Below, piece by piece: positions 17,463 through 24,728 of a stretch of DNA of 32,254 bases. This stretch comes from Bryobacterales bacterium (GTDB taxonomy: Bacteria; Acidobacteriota; Terriglobia; Bryobacterales; Bryobacteraceae), in NCBI GenBank assembly GCA_026954325.1, contig JAIXKK010000197.1, positions 1-32,254 of the forward strand. The letters are read 5' to 3'. The position numbers and the translations under genes were made by a program. The notes under the pieces are model-generated. The model worked only from the letters and a program-made list of their open reading frames with translations, was not told where the DNA came from and made no database searches. The first letter of the stretch is position 1; each line of letters opens with the position of its first letter.

Positions 17463-18422
17463 TCACTCCAGGGACGTTTCGGCCGCCGCCTGGGCTTCGG
17501 GCAGCGACTCGAGCAGTTCGCCGCCGCGGACGAGCAAGACGGAGCAGGGAGCGTTCCAAGCCACTTTGGCGGAGACGCTGCCTAACATGACCCGCTTGAG
17601 ATCGGTGGCTCCCGTGGCTCCGATTACCACGAGGTCGTAATCGCCGCGTTCCACTTCGCTGAGAATCTCATTGGCGGGGTTGCCCCGCAGAATCATGGGC
17701 ACCGTGGCCGGATGCTGGCCAAGGATGCGGTCGCGGGCGAGTTCGATCAATGCTTCGGCTTCGCGCTGCATTTCCCGATCGATCGGGAATTCAGGTTCCT
17801 CGGCGAGGCCTTTCTCCCGCTGATAGTCGAACCAATCGGGTTCGAGGTTGAGCCCGAGCCAGGGCGATTCGATGACGTGCAGCAGGGTGACTTCGGCTCC
17901 GCGCAAATCGCAGAGGGAGTTGGCGGCTTCGAGTGCGTGGAAGCAGGCGAGGGAACCGTCGACAGCCGCCAGGATGCGGGGGCCGTCCACGCCCGGCGAC
18001 TCTCTGGCGATGAGGATGGAGCCGGTGGAGTGTTCGGCGACACGGCTCGCCACCGGTCCGAGGCCCAGTTGAGACTCGACGGCCTTCCCTCTGGCTCCAA
18101 GCACGGTGAGGTCATAGTCCTGGGAGAGCCGGAGAATGACTTCGACGGGAGAGCCGGTTTCGGAGATGGTCTGCGCTTCGATTCCCTCGGCTTTGAGGAG
18201 AGACCTGGCTTCCAGCAGAATCCGCCGGGTTTCCTCTCCAATGCGGTGGTGATAGCGCGCCTGGGTAGAGGCTTTCCTTGCCTGCGATCTGAGAACGGAC
18301 AAATCCGGCGCGACGCACAGGACATCAATCTTGCAACTTGATGTTTTCAGTAGACGCATACCCGCGCGGATGGCCTGCGTGGATTCTCTGGAGCCGTCGG
18401 TGGTGAACAGAACATGGATCAT
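17463..18422 (-). CDS. Universal stress protein, tandem Usp domains
   Basis: A 319-residue protein with two universal-stress-protein domains. Domain 1 starts MIHVLFTTDGSRES and ends ILIARES; domain 2 starts RILAAVDGSLACFHALEAAN and ends CSVLLVRGG. The second domain keeps an ATP-binding motif of the G-x2-G-x9-G-S/T form (GATGATDLKRVMLGSVS). In the first, GARGKAVESQLGLGPVAS is altered where the Ser should be, so only one domain may bind nucleotide. Nine bases separate it from the previous gene's stop, and a GGAGAT ribosome site lies in that gap. It belongs to the stress run. Confidence 0.93.
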   Translation of the reverse strand: MIHVLFTTDGSRESTQAIRAGMRLLKTSSCKIDVLCVAPDLSVLRSQARKASTQARYHHRIGEETRRILLEARSLLKAEGIEAQTISETGSPVEVILRLSQDYDLTVLGARGKAVESQLGLGPVASRVAEHSTGSILIARESPGVDGPRILAAVDGSLACFHALEAANSLCDLRGAEVTLLHVIESPWLGLNLEPDWFDYQREKGLAEEPEFPIDREMQREAEALIELARDRILGQHPATVPMILRGNPANEILSEVERGDYDLVVIGATGATDLKRVMLGSVSAKVAWNAPCSVLLVRGGELLESLPEAQAAAETSLE

Positions 18423-18431
18423 GGGTATCTC

Positions 18432-19271
18432 CTAGATGCTGAGGACCGGGCACGGGGACTCGCGTACAATCTCATAGAGGCGCGACCAGAACTGGCCGAG
18501 TTTGCCCTGCGCGTGGCCCCGGCCGGCGATGAGAAGATCCGCGTAGCGCTCTTCGGCTTCCCGCCGGATCCGCGTTGCGGTGGGACCAGGCGCAACGGAG
18601 AGGTCAGCCTCAATGCCCGCCTCGGTCATCAATCGTAGCAGACGTTTGTTGGCGGCCGCGATGAGCTGATCGCGGTATGGGGCGAAATCCACTTCCCAGG
18701 CGACGGGAGGGCTTTCGACGGCGTGGACGATGGCAAGGCGGGCGTCAAAGGACTTGGCTACGGCCGCGGCTGCCCGCATCAGTTCGGCGGACTCATCCTC
18801 GTCGCTGACGGCACAGAGAATGGAACGATAGGGGAGGGGCGGCTGGCGAGAGGCGAGGGTTTCGGGGACGACTGTCCAGACAGCGATACTCGAATCGTGC
18901 AGAATCTTCGCGGTTACGGAACCAAGGAGAAGGCGGCGAACAGCGCCGGATCCGCGCGAAGGCATCATCAGGAGATCCACGCCGTGGCGGTGAACGACGC
19001 TGCTGATGACATTGGCGGGTTCTCCCTGTGTCACCAGGGACTGGGGTTTCAGGTCAGGGAACCATTCCTCGCCAAACTGTCTGATGCGGCTCGCTTCGCG
19101 TTTGCAGGTTTCATTTTCGACACCGGTGAGGTCGACGCCATAAACTTCGACAGCGTGGGCAAGGTACAGTTCGGCGGAGAAATGGAGCGCCAGTTGCCTG
19201 ACATGGGGGGCGACCATCCGGCAGGCTTCCGAATAGTCCACGGGAAAAAGTATCCTTCGAAACGGTACCAT
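18432..19271 (-). CDS. Universal stress protein, tandem Usp domains (second paralogue)
   Basis: A 279-residue protein with two Usp domains: FRRILFPVDYSEACRMVAPH to AVWTVVP, and YRSILCAVSDEDESAELMRA to CPVLSI. The first domain keeps most of the ATP-binding loop (SRGSGAVRRLLLGSVTAKI), though the leading Gly is replaced. The second domain has a degenerate loop (GRGHAQGKLGQFWSRLYEI). A strong ribosome site (AAAGGAGG) precedes the ATG at 19271. It is followed directly by the other universal stress gene, and preceded by a 73-base gap holding a palindromic repeat. Confidence 0.93.
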   Translation of the reverse strand: MVPFRRILFPVDYSEACRMVAPHVRQLALHFSAELYLAHAVEVYGVDLTGVENETCKREASRIRQFGEEWFPDLKPQSLVTQGEPANVISSVVHRHGVDLLMMPSRGSGAVRRLLLGSVTAKILHDSSIAVWTVVPETLASRQPPLPYRSILCAVSDEDESAELMRAAAAVAKSFDARLAIVHAVESPPVAWEVDFAPYRDQLIAAANKRLLRLMTEAGIEADLSVAPGPTATRIRREAEERYADLLIAGRGHAQGKLGQFWSRLYEIVRESPCPVLSI

Positions 19272-19299
19272 CCAAATCCTCCTTTCGTTTTATGAACGC

Positions 19300-19342
19300 G
19301 CTCGCCAACGGAGCCTCGCCGCCGGGTGGGCCCCGTGCGAGC
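19300..19342. repeat. Palindromic element, copy 2 (core AACGGAG-CCTCGCCGCCGGG)
   Basis: A six-base inverted repeat (GCTCGC at 19300-19305 and GCGAGC at 19337-19342) encloses the core AACGGAGCCTCGCCGCCGGG, which differs by one base from the core of the element at 7602-7650. It lies between the alpha/beta hydrolase and the universal stress gene, both on the minus strand, so it could also act as an RNA hairpin within the transcript. Confidence 0.5.
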
Positions 19343-19344
19343 TT

Positions 19345-20034
19345 TCAGTGAGCGCCGGCGGCATGTTTGGCCTTCCGTGGATTGGTGGTGGTAAGCGGCG
19401 CAATGTGGGACGTGAACCACTCATAGGCCAGCCGCGTGACCTCCTCGAGCGCGCCTGGTTCTTCGAACAAGTGAGTAGCCCGGGGGACAACCACGAGGCT
19501 GCTTTCGTCATTCAAATTCTTGAGGGCGAGTTCATTCCACTCGAGCACCAGTTCGTCATGGCCTCCGACGATCAGCAGGACGGGGGCGCGGACGTGGTGC
19601 AAGACGGGGATGGCCAAGTCGGGGCGGCCGCCGCGGGAGACAACCGCATAGACTTCGCTTTGCCCTTCCTCCGGTCTGGCCGCGGCCAGCAAAGCGGCGG
19701 CGGCACCGGTGCTGGCTCCGAAATAGCCGATGGGGAGGGGGCGCGTATCGGGGTCGCCACGCGCCCATTGGGTGGCCTCCATGAGGCGGCCGGCGAGGAG
19801 CGGGATGTCAAAGCGCAAATCCTGCGTACGTTCCTCCTCTTCGGTGAGGAGGTCCATGAGGAGAGTGGCCAATCCCTGGTTGACGAGTTGGGAGGCCACA
19901 AAGCGGTTGCGCGGGCTGAAGCGGCTGCTGCCGCTGCCGTGAGCGAAAATCACGAGAGCTTTGGCATCCGGCGGCAAAGTGAGATCTCCCGCCAGATGGT
20001 GCGGAGGGATACGAACACTTCGATGAGACGGCAT
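19345..20034 (-). CDS. Alpha/beta hydrolase (dienelactone-hydrolase-like)
   Basis: A 229-residue alpha/beta hydrolase with a complete candidate triad: nucleophile Ser108 in YFGASTGAAA, Asp160 in VGGHDELV and His188 in PRATHLFEE. The oxyanion region FAHGSGSSRFS is near residue 30. No signal peptide is present. The start is six bases after the stop of a phosphoribosyltransferase gene. This pairing is seen in many bacteria, including as a single fused protein, so the two probably act together; substrate is unknown. Confidence 0.88.
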   Translation of the reverse strand: MPSHRSVRIPPHHLAGDLTLPPDAKALVIFAHGSGSSRFSPRNRFVASQLVNQGLATLLMDLLTEEEERTQDLRFDIPLLAGRLMEATQWARGDPDTRPLPIGYFGASTGAAAALLAAARPEEGQSEVYAVVSRGGRPDLAIPVLHHVRAPVLLIVGGHDELVLEWNELALKNLNDESSLVVVPRATHLFEEPGALEEVTRLAYEWFTSHIAPLTTTNPRKAKHAAGAH

Positions 20035-20040
20035 GGGGGT

Positions 20041-20697
20041 TCACGTCCCTTTCGTTAAAGCCGGTTGGTGAGCAGCCTCGGCAAGCAGTGCTCTCACCTC
20101 ATCATCTTCGGTTTGCGGAAAGTTGAGGTACCACGGGCTGATGGCGGCGAACGGCTCAGGGGTCATGAGGCAAACCACCTCGTCGGCTTCCTTGCGAAGC
20201 CAGCGGATGGTCCGTGGGGGACCGACGGCCACGGCGACCACAAGATGCCGCACCTTCTGCTTCCGCAGAACAGACAGAGCCACTCCCATGGTAGCTCCGG
20301 TAGCGATCCCGTCGTCCACGACGATTACGGTCCGGCCGGCGAGGGCCAATGGAGGTTTGCCCGATCGATAGAGGGCGGAGCGGCGGCGCAGTTCAACCTC
20401 TTCGGCGACGATCTCGGCTTCGACTTCCTGGGGGGGCACGCCCAAGTCGTCGATCACGTCCTGGTTGAGGAATTGGGCTCCTTCGGCGATAGCGCCGATG
20501 GCGAGTTCCGGCTGCATGGGGGCGCCCAGCTTTCTGACCACCAGGACATCAAGGGGCAGGTGCAATGCCCTGGCGATCTCCGCGGCCACCACCACCCCGC
20601 CTCTCGGCAGGGCGAGCACAATGCAATCGAGTGCGTCCTTGTATTGTGTCAGTAGCCCGGCCAACATGCGGCCGGCTTCGGTTCGGTCTTTTAACAT
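20041..20697 (-). CDS. Phosphoribosyltransferase (type I PRTase fold)
   Basis: A 218-residue PRTase with the PRPP-binding loop VIVVDDGIATGATM at about 125-138, preceded by LPRGGVVVAAEIARAL and VVRKLGAPMQPELAIGAI, which are typical of the group found next to dienelactone-hydrolase-like genes. Mycobacterial Rv0571c, a DosR-regulon member, is of this type. Nucleobase or other acceptor is unknown. The start is chosen at 20697 because AAGGTGG lies eight bases upstream; an ATG two codons earlier and a GTG at 20724 are alternatives. It sits between the receiver-like gene and the hydrolase. Confidence 0.88.
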   Translation of the reverse strand: MLKDRTEAGRMLAGLLTQYKDALDCIVLALPRGGVVVAAEIARALHLPLDVLVVRKLGAPMQPELAIGAIAEGAQFLNQDVIDDLGVPPQEVEAEIVAEEVELRRRSALYRSGKPPLALAGRTVIVVDDGIATGATMGVALSVLRKQKVRHLVVAVAVGPPRTIRWLRKEADEVVCLMTPEPFAAISPWYLNFPQTEDDEVRALLAEAAHQPALTKGT

Positions 20698-20754
20698 GCG
20701 CATACCCACCTTGATGAGTAGCACGCCAGTGACCGAATGGGGAGGGGAAGCCGG

Positions 20755-21192
20755 CTAGCAGTGAGCGATGGCGACCGCGAGGCGGGGTTCGTAAAGCGGG
20801 GCGGCCGGCTTCCGAGCTTCCCTTGTGGCGAGATGGAGGACACGCAGGAGTTCGCTTTCGGAGAAGGGCTTTGGCAGGAGGTCGTAGCCGCCGAGGTCGA
20901 GGACGCGCAACCACAGTAACTCGCTGGCAAGGCCATCGACAACGATGACCGGCGGCGGAGGCGTCATCATTTCGGCACGCCAGAGGATTTCTTTCCAGGT
21001 CTTGCCGTCAGGAAGCTGATACTCGGACAGGATTACCTGTATGGGCTGGGCGGCGAGGATGCGCAGGGCTTCCTCAAAAGAGGTGGCAATGAGGCGCCGC
21101 CAGTCAGTGAATTGCAAGATCCCGTGAAGGGCGAGGTGATCCTGGGGATCGGGAAGGATTGCCAGCAGCGCCGGCTGCGAAAACGCACTCAT
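20755..21192 (-). CDS. Receiver-domain-like protein with Glu at the phospho-acceptor site
   Basis: A 145-residue single-domain protein with the response-regulator receiver fold. The acidic pocket is present (LPDPQD, about residues 13-18) and the conserved Lys108 is in YDLLPKPF. At the phospho-acceptor position, however, Glu57 occurs (VILSEYQLPDG) where Asp is expected, and the usual Thr/Ser position is Asp86 (VIVVDG). Signalling by phosphorylation is therefore unlikely; it may be constitutively active or bind another protein. The start at 21192 has GGAGG five bases upstream; a TTG at 21204 is the longer alternative. It is the first gene of the long minus-strand stress run. Confidence 0.82.
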   Translation of the reverse strand: MSAFSQPALLAILPDPQDHLALHGILQFTDWRRLIATSFEEALRILAAQPIQVILSEYQLPDGKTWKEILWRAEMMTPPPPVIVVDGLASELLWLRVLDLGGYDLLPKPFSESELLRVLHLATREARKPAAPLYEPRLAVAIAHC

Positions 21193-21270
21193 CGGTGCCT
21201 CCAAGCGTTTATCCCGTCACGCGAATCGCATTCTCATGCTGAGGCGCGGACAGGGTTGGAAAACCATCGA

Positions 21271-21279
21271 ACTCAGAGT
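21271..21279. promoter_or_regulatory. Palindrome ACTC-A-GAGT (operator candidate)
   Basis: ACTC-A-GAGT is a perfect nine-base palindrome around a central A. Its centre is 32 bases, about three helical turns, from the centre of TACTC-G-GAGTA at 21302-21312, so proteins bound to both would lie on the same face of the DNA. The binding protein is unknown. Confidence 0.35.
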
Positions 21280-21301
21280 AACAGGACCGATAAACTTTGA
21301 G

Positions 21302-21312
21302 TACTCGGAGTA
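21302..21312. promoter_or_regulatory. Palindrome TACTC-G-GAGTA (operator candidate)
   Basis: A perfect eleven-base palindrome matching the site at 21271-21279 and a related site at 23508-23517. It may be a regulator-binding site for either divergent transcript. Confidence 0.4.
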
Positions 21313-21588
21313 TTACTAGGCGTTTCGGCAGTATTCTTACCCCTGGGAAGATCACGCTGCAATCCGGTCTTTCAGGGCGTACCGGACAAGTTCGGCCCCG
21401 GCGCAAATATTCAACTCTTCCATAAAGCCGGCATTTGCGGAACTCGACCGTGCGGGTCAAGATATTCAAAATGTGGCGCTTGCGTTTGTGGCGCCTCCGG
21501 TAATTTTCCCAGTGTTGTCTCGAGTGAAATGCTGGTAGCTTCGAAATATAGGCGATCGGTTTTCGTCGCCGGGAAGGGTGGACAGATC

Positions 21589-22167
21589 ATGAAGTTTCAG
21601 TTGCAGCCATGGGCAGTCCGCACCGCGCCACGAACGGCAAATCTGGTGGATATCAGCAGTGGAAGACACGACGCCGGAGATTCTGATATTTCTCATTACC
21701 GGTTACCGGAGGCGGACTACATCATATTAGGCCTTGTCCGTGATTTGAAGTTTAATGCGATGTACGCCGCGGACAGGCTTCGCGGGGAGTTGCGTCTGGG
21801 TGTCGTAGCACTGGAAGACCTCAGGGACATCCCATATCGGAAGTTGGCGCACGTTCTGTCGGATGTTCTCGCGGTGACGGTGCTGGAGCCCGGGAACGAA
21901 GCAGGACTTCATGAGCCTTTCAGTCTCATGCTGCGGCGCGCCTTGCGCGAGGAGTCGGAGCGTTCGGACTGGCCGTGGACAACGGGAAGCATTCCCAGGA
22001 TCTACACAGCGTTGCGGGTCAACGATGGGTACAGACTCCGGGTGGAGGACGTGGAGGCCGCCGCCCGAACCATGAAATATTACGGTCCGGATATCATTTG
22101 GATCGGCGAAGAGGAGGGGAAATCCCACGAAGTGGTTTCCATGCGGCCGCCATTGGATGTTGCTTGA
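21589..22167 (+). CDS. Unrecognised protein in the stress island
   Basis: A 192-residue protein that I do not recognise. It has no signal peptide or membrane segment. The middle (YIILGLVRDLKFNAMYAADR, then LRLGVVALEDLRDIPYRKLA) looks like a compact alpha/beta domain. The C-terminus has mixed charge (RVEDVEAAARTMKYYGPDII, then WIGEEEGKSHEVV). The start at 21589 is preferred because GGAAGGGTGG lies upstream; an ATG at 21529 would add 20 residues. The opposite-strand frame is also open but has a His/Arg-rich composition that does not look like protein. It lies between a regulatory gap and the CBS-Hsp20 pair, so a stress role is inferred. Confidence 0.6.
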   Translation: MKFQLQPWAVRTAPRTANLVDISSGRHDAGDSDISHYRLPEADYIILGLVRDLKFNAMYAADRLRGELRLGVVALEDLRDIPYRKLAHVLSDVLAVTVLEPGNEAGLHEPFSLMLRRALREESERSDWPWTTGSIPRIYTALRVNDGYRLRVEDVEAAARTMKYYGPDIIWIGEEEGKSHEVVSMRPPLDVA

Positions 22168-22213
22168 ATGAGCGAAGACTGTCCGTGGCGCCCCGCGGCA
22201 GAACTTTCGTGAT

Positions 22214-22229
22214 TGGCACATTGCGTGCC
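22214..22229 (+). promoter_or_regulatory. Sigma-54-type promoter candidate before the CBS gene
   Basis: TGGCAC-ATTGC-GTGCC has the GG-N10-GC spacing of -24/-12 promoters. The -24 element is perfect, and the -12 element is GTGC instead of TTGC. Transcription would start near 22240, leaving a leader of about 24 bases that holds the TTGGAGGTG ribosome site. The sequence is also a small inverted repeat (GGCAC/GTGCC), so another explanation is possible. Confidence 0.42.
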
Positions 22230-22263
22230 CGGTCAAAAAGCAAATCCTGTCTTGGAGGTGAAT

Positions 22264-22767
22264 ATGAAAGTTAGTGAAGTGATGAACCGGAACGTAACGT
22301 TCTGTTCGCCAGGGACGGATCTTGCCGCGGTGGCCGCGCTGATGTGGCAAAGTGACTGCGGTGTAATTCCCGTTATTGGCGGCGAGCGGCTCGAGGGTAT
22401 TCTGACGGATCGGGACGTTTGCATAGCGTTGGGCACCAGAAATGTCTGCGCTCACATGGTGAGCGCGGGGGAAGTGGCCAGCCAGGAAGTGTTTACCTGT
22501 GCGCCTGACGATGATGTGCACCAGGCGCTGAAGACAATGCGGTCGCACAAGGTGCGGCGGGTGCCGGTGCTGAATGGGGGCGGCAAGGTCGTGGGGATGC
22601 TGTCGTTGAACGAAGTGGTTCTGCGGGCGCACAAGACGGCCCGCAAACCGGCGGACATTACCTACGACGATGTTGTCAACACGATGAAAGCCATTTGCGA
22701 GCATCGCGCCGAGGTGGAAGCGCCCATTGTCGCGGAGGAGAAGGCGCTGGCGGCCGCGGCGCGATGA
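22264..22767 (+). CDS. CBS-domain-pair protein
   Basis: A 167-residue protein made of two CBS domains (about residues 1-60 and 72-125), which together bind adenine nucleotides. The repeats read KVSEVMNRNVTFCSPGTDLA through GILTDRDVCIA, and CAPDDDVHQALKTMRSHKVR through GMLSLNEVVLRA. A charged helical tail follows. It resembles stand-alone CBS proteins such as mycobacterial Hrp1 (Rv2626c). The ATG at 22264 has an excellent ribosome site (GGAGGTG). Thirty-two bases separate it from the Hsp20 gene, so the two form an operon. Confidence 0.92.
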   Translation: MKVSEVMNRNVTFCSPGTDLAAVAALMWQSDCGVIPVIGGERLEGILTDRDVCIALGTRNVCAHMVSAGEVASQEVFTCAPDDDVHQALKTMRSHKVRRVPVLNGGGKVVGMLSLNEVVLRAHKTARKPADITYDDVVNTMKAICEHRAEVEAPIVAEEKALAAAAR

Positions 22768-22799
22768 AGCGCGGTGGATATATGAAAAGGAGAAGTAGC

Positions 22800-23324
22800 A
22801 TGGCCGATGTAAAAGTGGTGAAGAAGACAAGCGAAGAGAAGGGTTTGGCGCGTCCTGCTATGTTTGATTTTCCTCTTATGCGTCATAACCTGTTTACCAT
22901 GAACCCGTTTGCGATGATGAGAGACTTTCTTCACGAGACGGACCGCTTCTACACAAAAGGTTCAATGGAGAAGGCGGAATGGTGGGCTCCCGTTGTCGAA
23001 GCCAAGCGCGCCGACGGGAATTTTGTCGTCACCGCGGAACTGCCGGGTCTGAAGAAAGAGGAGGTAAAAGTACAAGTTCTGGAAGATACCCTTACGGTAG
23101 AGGGTGAACGAAAGCAGGAGAAGGAGGAGAAGAGCGAAGAATACTACCGCTCGGAGCGAAGCTACGGGCGCTTCTATCGCTCGATTCCGCTGCCGGAGGG
23201 CGCCGATGTGGACAAGGCGAAGGCGGAATTTTCGAATGGGTTGCTGCGAGTCTCGATCCCTTGCGCGGAGATGAAACAGAAAGTCAAGGAGATTCCGGTT
23301 CAGGAGACGAAGAGCACAGCCTGA
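22800..23324 (+). CDS. Small heat shock protein, Hsp20/alpha-crystallin family
   Basis: A 174-residue ATP-independent holding chaperone. The alpha-crystallin domain covers about residues 60-160, with VTAELPGLKKEEVKVQV, LTVEGERK, GRFYRSIPLPEGAD and FSNGLLRVSIP as its marks. The short C-terminal IPV motif (KEIPVQ) is the usual oligomer contact. The N-terminal arm is rich in Phe and Met (MFDFPLMRHNLFTMNPFAMM). The start at 22800 is set by AAGGAG seven bases upstream. It is the second gene after the CBS protein, and a strong terminator follows it. Confidence 0.95.
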   Translation: MADVKVVKKTSEEKGLARPAMFDFPLMRHNLFTMNPFAMMRDFLHETDRFYTKGSMEKAEWWAPVVEAKRADGNFVVTAELPGLKKEEVKVQVLEDTLTVEGERKQEKEEKSEEYYRSERSYGRFYRSIPLPEGADVDKAKAEFSNGLLRVSIPCAEMKQKVKEIPVQETKSTA

Positions 23325-23369
23325 GAACGCGGCAACAACAGTCCGTGCGCTTCCCCCACGCACGCAAGA

Positions 23370-23405
23370 ACGGGCGGCCCGCAAGATTTGCGGCCCGCCC
23401 GTTTT
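23370..23405 (+). terminator. Rho-independent terminator after hsp20
   Basis: A 15-base arm (23370-23384) pairs with 23388-23402 around a three-base loop, with one internal C-C mismatch, and is followed by a T-rich tract (TTTTGTT). It is 45 bases past the Hsp20 stop and should end the CBS-Hsp20 transcript. Confidence 0.88.
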
Positions 23406-23507
23406 GTTCTCACGGGTGCAGCGGCGGAGTAAGTGCTGCAAGATGAACCGCTGATTTATATCTTCTGAATTTCGATAAGTTGTCTGTCTGCTTCGGGTGT
23501 GGCAAAG

Positions 23508-23517
23508 TACTCAGAGT
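23508..23517. promoter_or_regulatory. Third palindrome of the TACTC-N-GAGT type
   Basis: TACTC-A-GAGT matches the palindromes at 21271 and 21302. Two further ACTCAG half-sites follow at 23528 and 23567. The site lies between the hsp20 terminator and the end of the convergent cfa-like gene, where no start codon is near, so its use as an operator is uncertain. Confidence 0.25.
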
Positions 23518-23552
23518 GGGCTAAGTGACTCAGAAAGGGCCGTAGCGCTTTG

Positions 23553-24701
23553 CTAGACGCCAAGAAACTCAGGTGAAATCGGCTGGCGCGGAGCAGGAAC
23601 CGGTGGAGCGTCTCCTGGTTTGAACAGCAGAATCGAGTGAACGCCTATTCCGCCTTCCTCGAACGCCAAAGACGACCCGGCGAGGTAGAGTTGCCAACTG
23701 TTCCAGGTGGCCAGGCTTACCGTCTGAAGGCAACCCTCGCGATGCGCTCGCAGGCGCTCCACCCAATGGCGGCAGGTGAGGGCGTAATGGAGGCGAAGAT
23801 CCTCGACATCGAGCACTTCGAAGCCCTCCTGTTCGGCGGCGCAGATCATGTCGCTGAGAGTGACAATCTCACCGCCGGGGAAAATCTGATGGGCGATGAA
23901 AAAGGTCTGCGCATCGCGATGGACGCGGGCAGGCCGCGTAATGCCATGGTTGATGAACAAGCCGCCGGGGCGAAGGAGGGCGTATACCGAGCGGAAGTAT
24001 TCCCGCAAGCGATGGCGCCCAACATGTTCCACCATTCCGACGGAGGCGATCTTGTCAAACTGGTCCGTCATTTCGCGGTAGTCCTGCTCATGCACGGAGG
24101 CGGAAGCCTCCAGGCCGCTGTTGCAAATCTGCGCGGCGGCGTACCGGACCTGTTCGTGGCTGAGCGTGCAGCCCGAGGCGAGCGCGGAGAACCGTCCGGC
24201 AGCGCGCGCCACGAGGGCGCCCCAGCCACAACCAATGTCGAGGAATCGATCCTGCGGCTGTAACCGCAACTTACTGCAGATGAGGTCCAGCTTAGCCAGT
24301 TGCGCGTCGTCGAGAGAATCGTTGGGCGTACGGAAGTAGGCGCAGGAATATACCATGCGGGAATCGAGGAACTGCCGGTAGAAATTGTTGGAGCGGTCGT
24401 AATGGAAGCGGATGAAGTCCGCATCTTTCTCATGGCTTCGCCACCATTGGGAAAGCCTCCAGGGAGCGGTACGTCCAAAAAGATCCATGGCGCGCGCGCG
24501 CCATCCATGGCTGGAGTGGGAAAGCTGGTATCGAATGGCTTCGATGAGGTCGCCATTGACTTTGAACTTATCGCGGATGAAAGCCATGGCTGCCGAATAC
24601 GGATCGGCATGTAACAGCCACGACAACTGGGCTGGTGAAGCGCAGACAAGTTCAAATTGGGGATGATGGGAAACACAAGCGTGAGAAATGGTGGTTGCCA
24701 T
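23553..24701 (-). CDS. cfa: Cyclopropane-fatty-acid-phospholipid synthase family methyltransferase
   Basis: A 382-residue SAM-dependent methyltransferase that probably adds a methylene bridge to unsaturated acyl chains of membrane lipids, a typical stationary-phase or stress change. The acyl-chain-handling segment HYDRSNNFYRQFLDSRMVYS and CAYF lies at about 100-123. The SAM-binding motif FLDIGCGWGAL is at 153-163, followed by GMVEHVGRHRLREYF and FINHGI. Length is in the family range. The ATG at 24701 is chosen because GGAGG lies five bases upstream and because a sigma-54-type promoter places the transcript start near 24718. The longer frame upstream does not resemble the family. Confidence 0.9.
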   Translation of the reverse strand: MATTISHACVSHHPQFELVCASPAQLSWLLHADPYSAAMAFIRDKFKVNGDLIEAIRYQLSHSSHGWRARAMDLFGRTAPWRLSQWWRSHEKDADFIRFHYDRSNNFYRQFLDSRMVYSCAYFRTPNDSLDDAQLAKLDLICSKLRLQPQDRFLDIGCGWGALVARAAGRFSALASGCTLSHEQVRYAAAQICNSGLEASASVHEQDYREMTDQFDKIASVGMVEHVGRHRLREYFRSVYALLRPGGLFINHGITRPARVHRDAQTFFIAHQIFPGGEIVTLSDMICAAEQEGFEVLDVEDLRLHYALTCRHWVERLRAHREGCLQTVSLATWNSWQLYLAGSSLAFEEGGIGVHSILLFKPGDAPPVPAPRQPISPEFLGV

Positions 24702-24728
24702 AAGTGCCTCCAATTCCATTGTAGCTCC

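Larger units (their letters stand above)
21193..21588. promoter_or_regulatory. Divergent regulatory gap at the head of the stress island
   Basis: A stretch of about 400 bases between the receiver-like gene and the unrecognised gene at 21589, visibly richer in A+T than its surroundings. It holds two similar palindromes (21271-21279 and 21302-21312) and TATTCT at 21332-21337 as a possible -10 box. No convincing protein-coding gene is seen in it. Confidence 0.5.

Noticed and set aside
16456..17640. Open frame of 394 codons on the plus strand
   Set aside because: Antisense to the CapA-like gene, whose family motifs are clear; the plus-strand product has no recognisable domain.
21474..21492. Possible sigma-54 site TGGCGC-TTGCG-TTTG before the unrecognised gene
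   Set aside because: The essential GC of the -12 element is absent at the required spacing.
21727..22830. Open frame of 367 codons on the minus strand
   Set aside because: It runs antisense through the CBS gene, which has a strong ribosome site and clear domains. Composition is His/Arg-rich.
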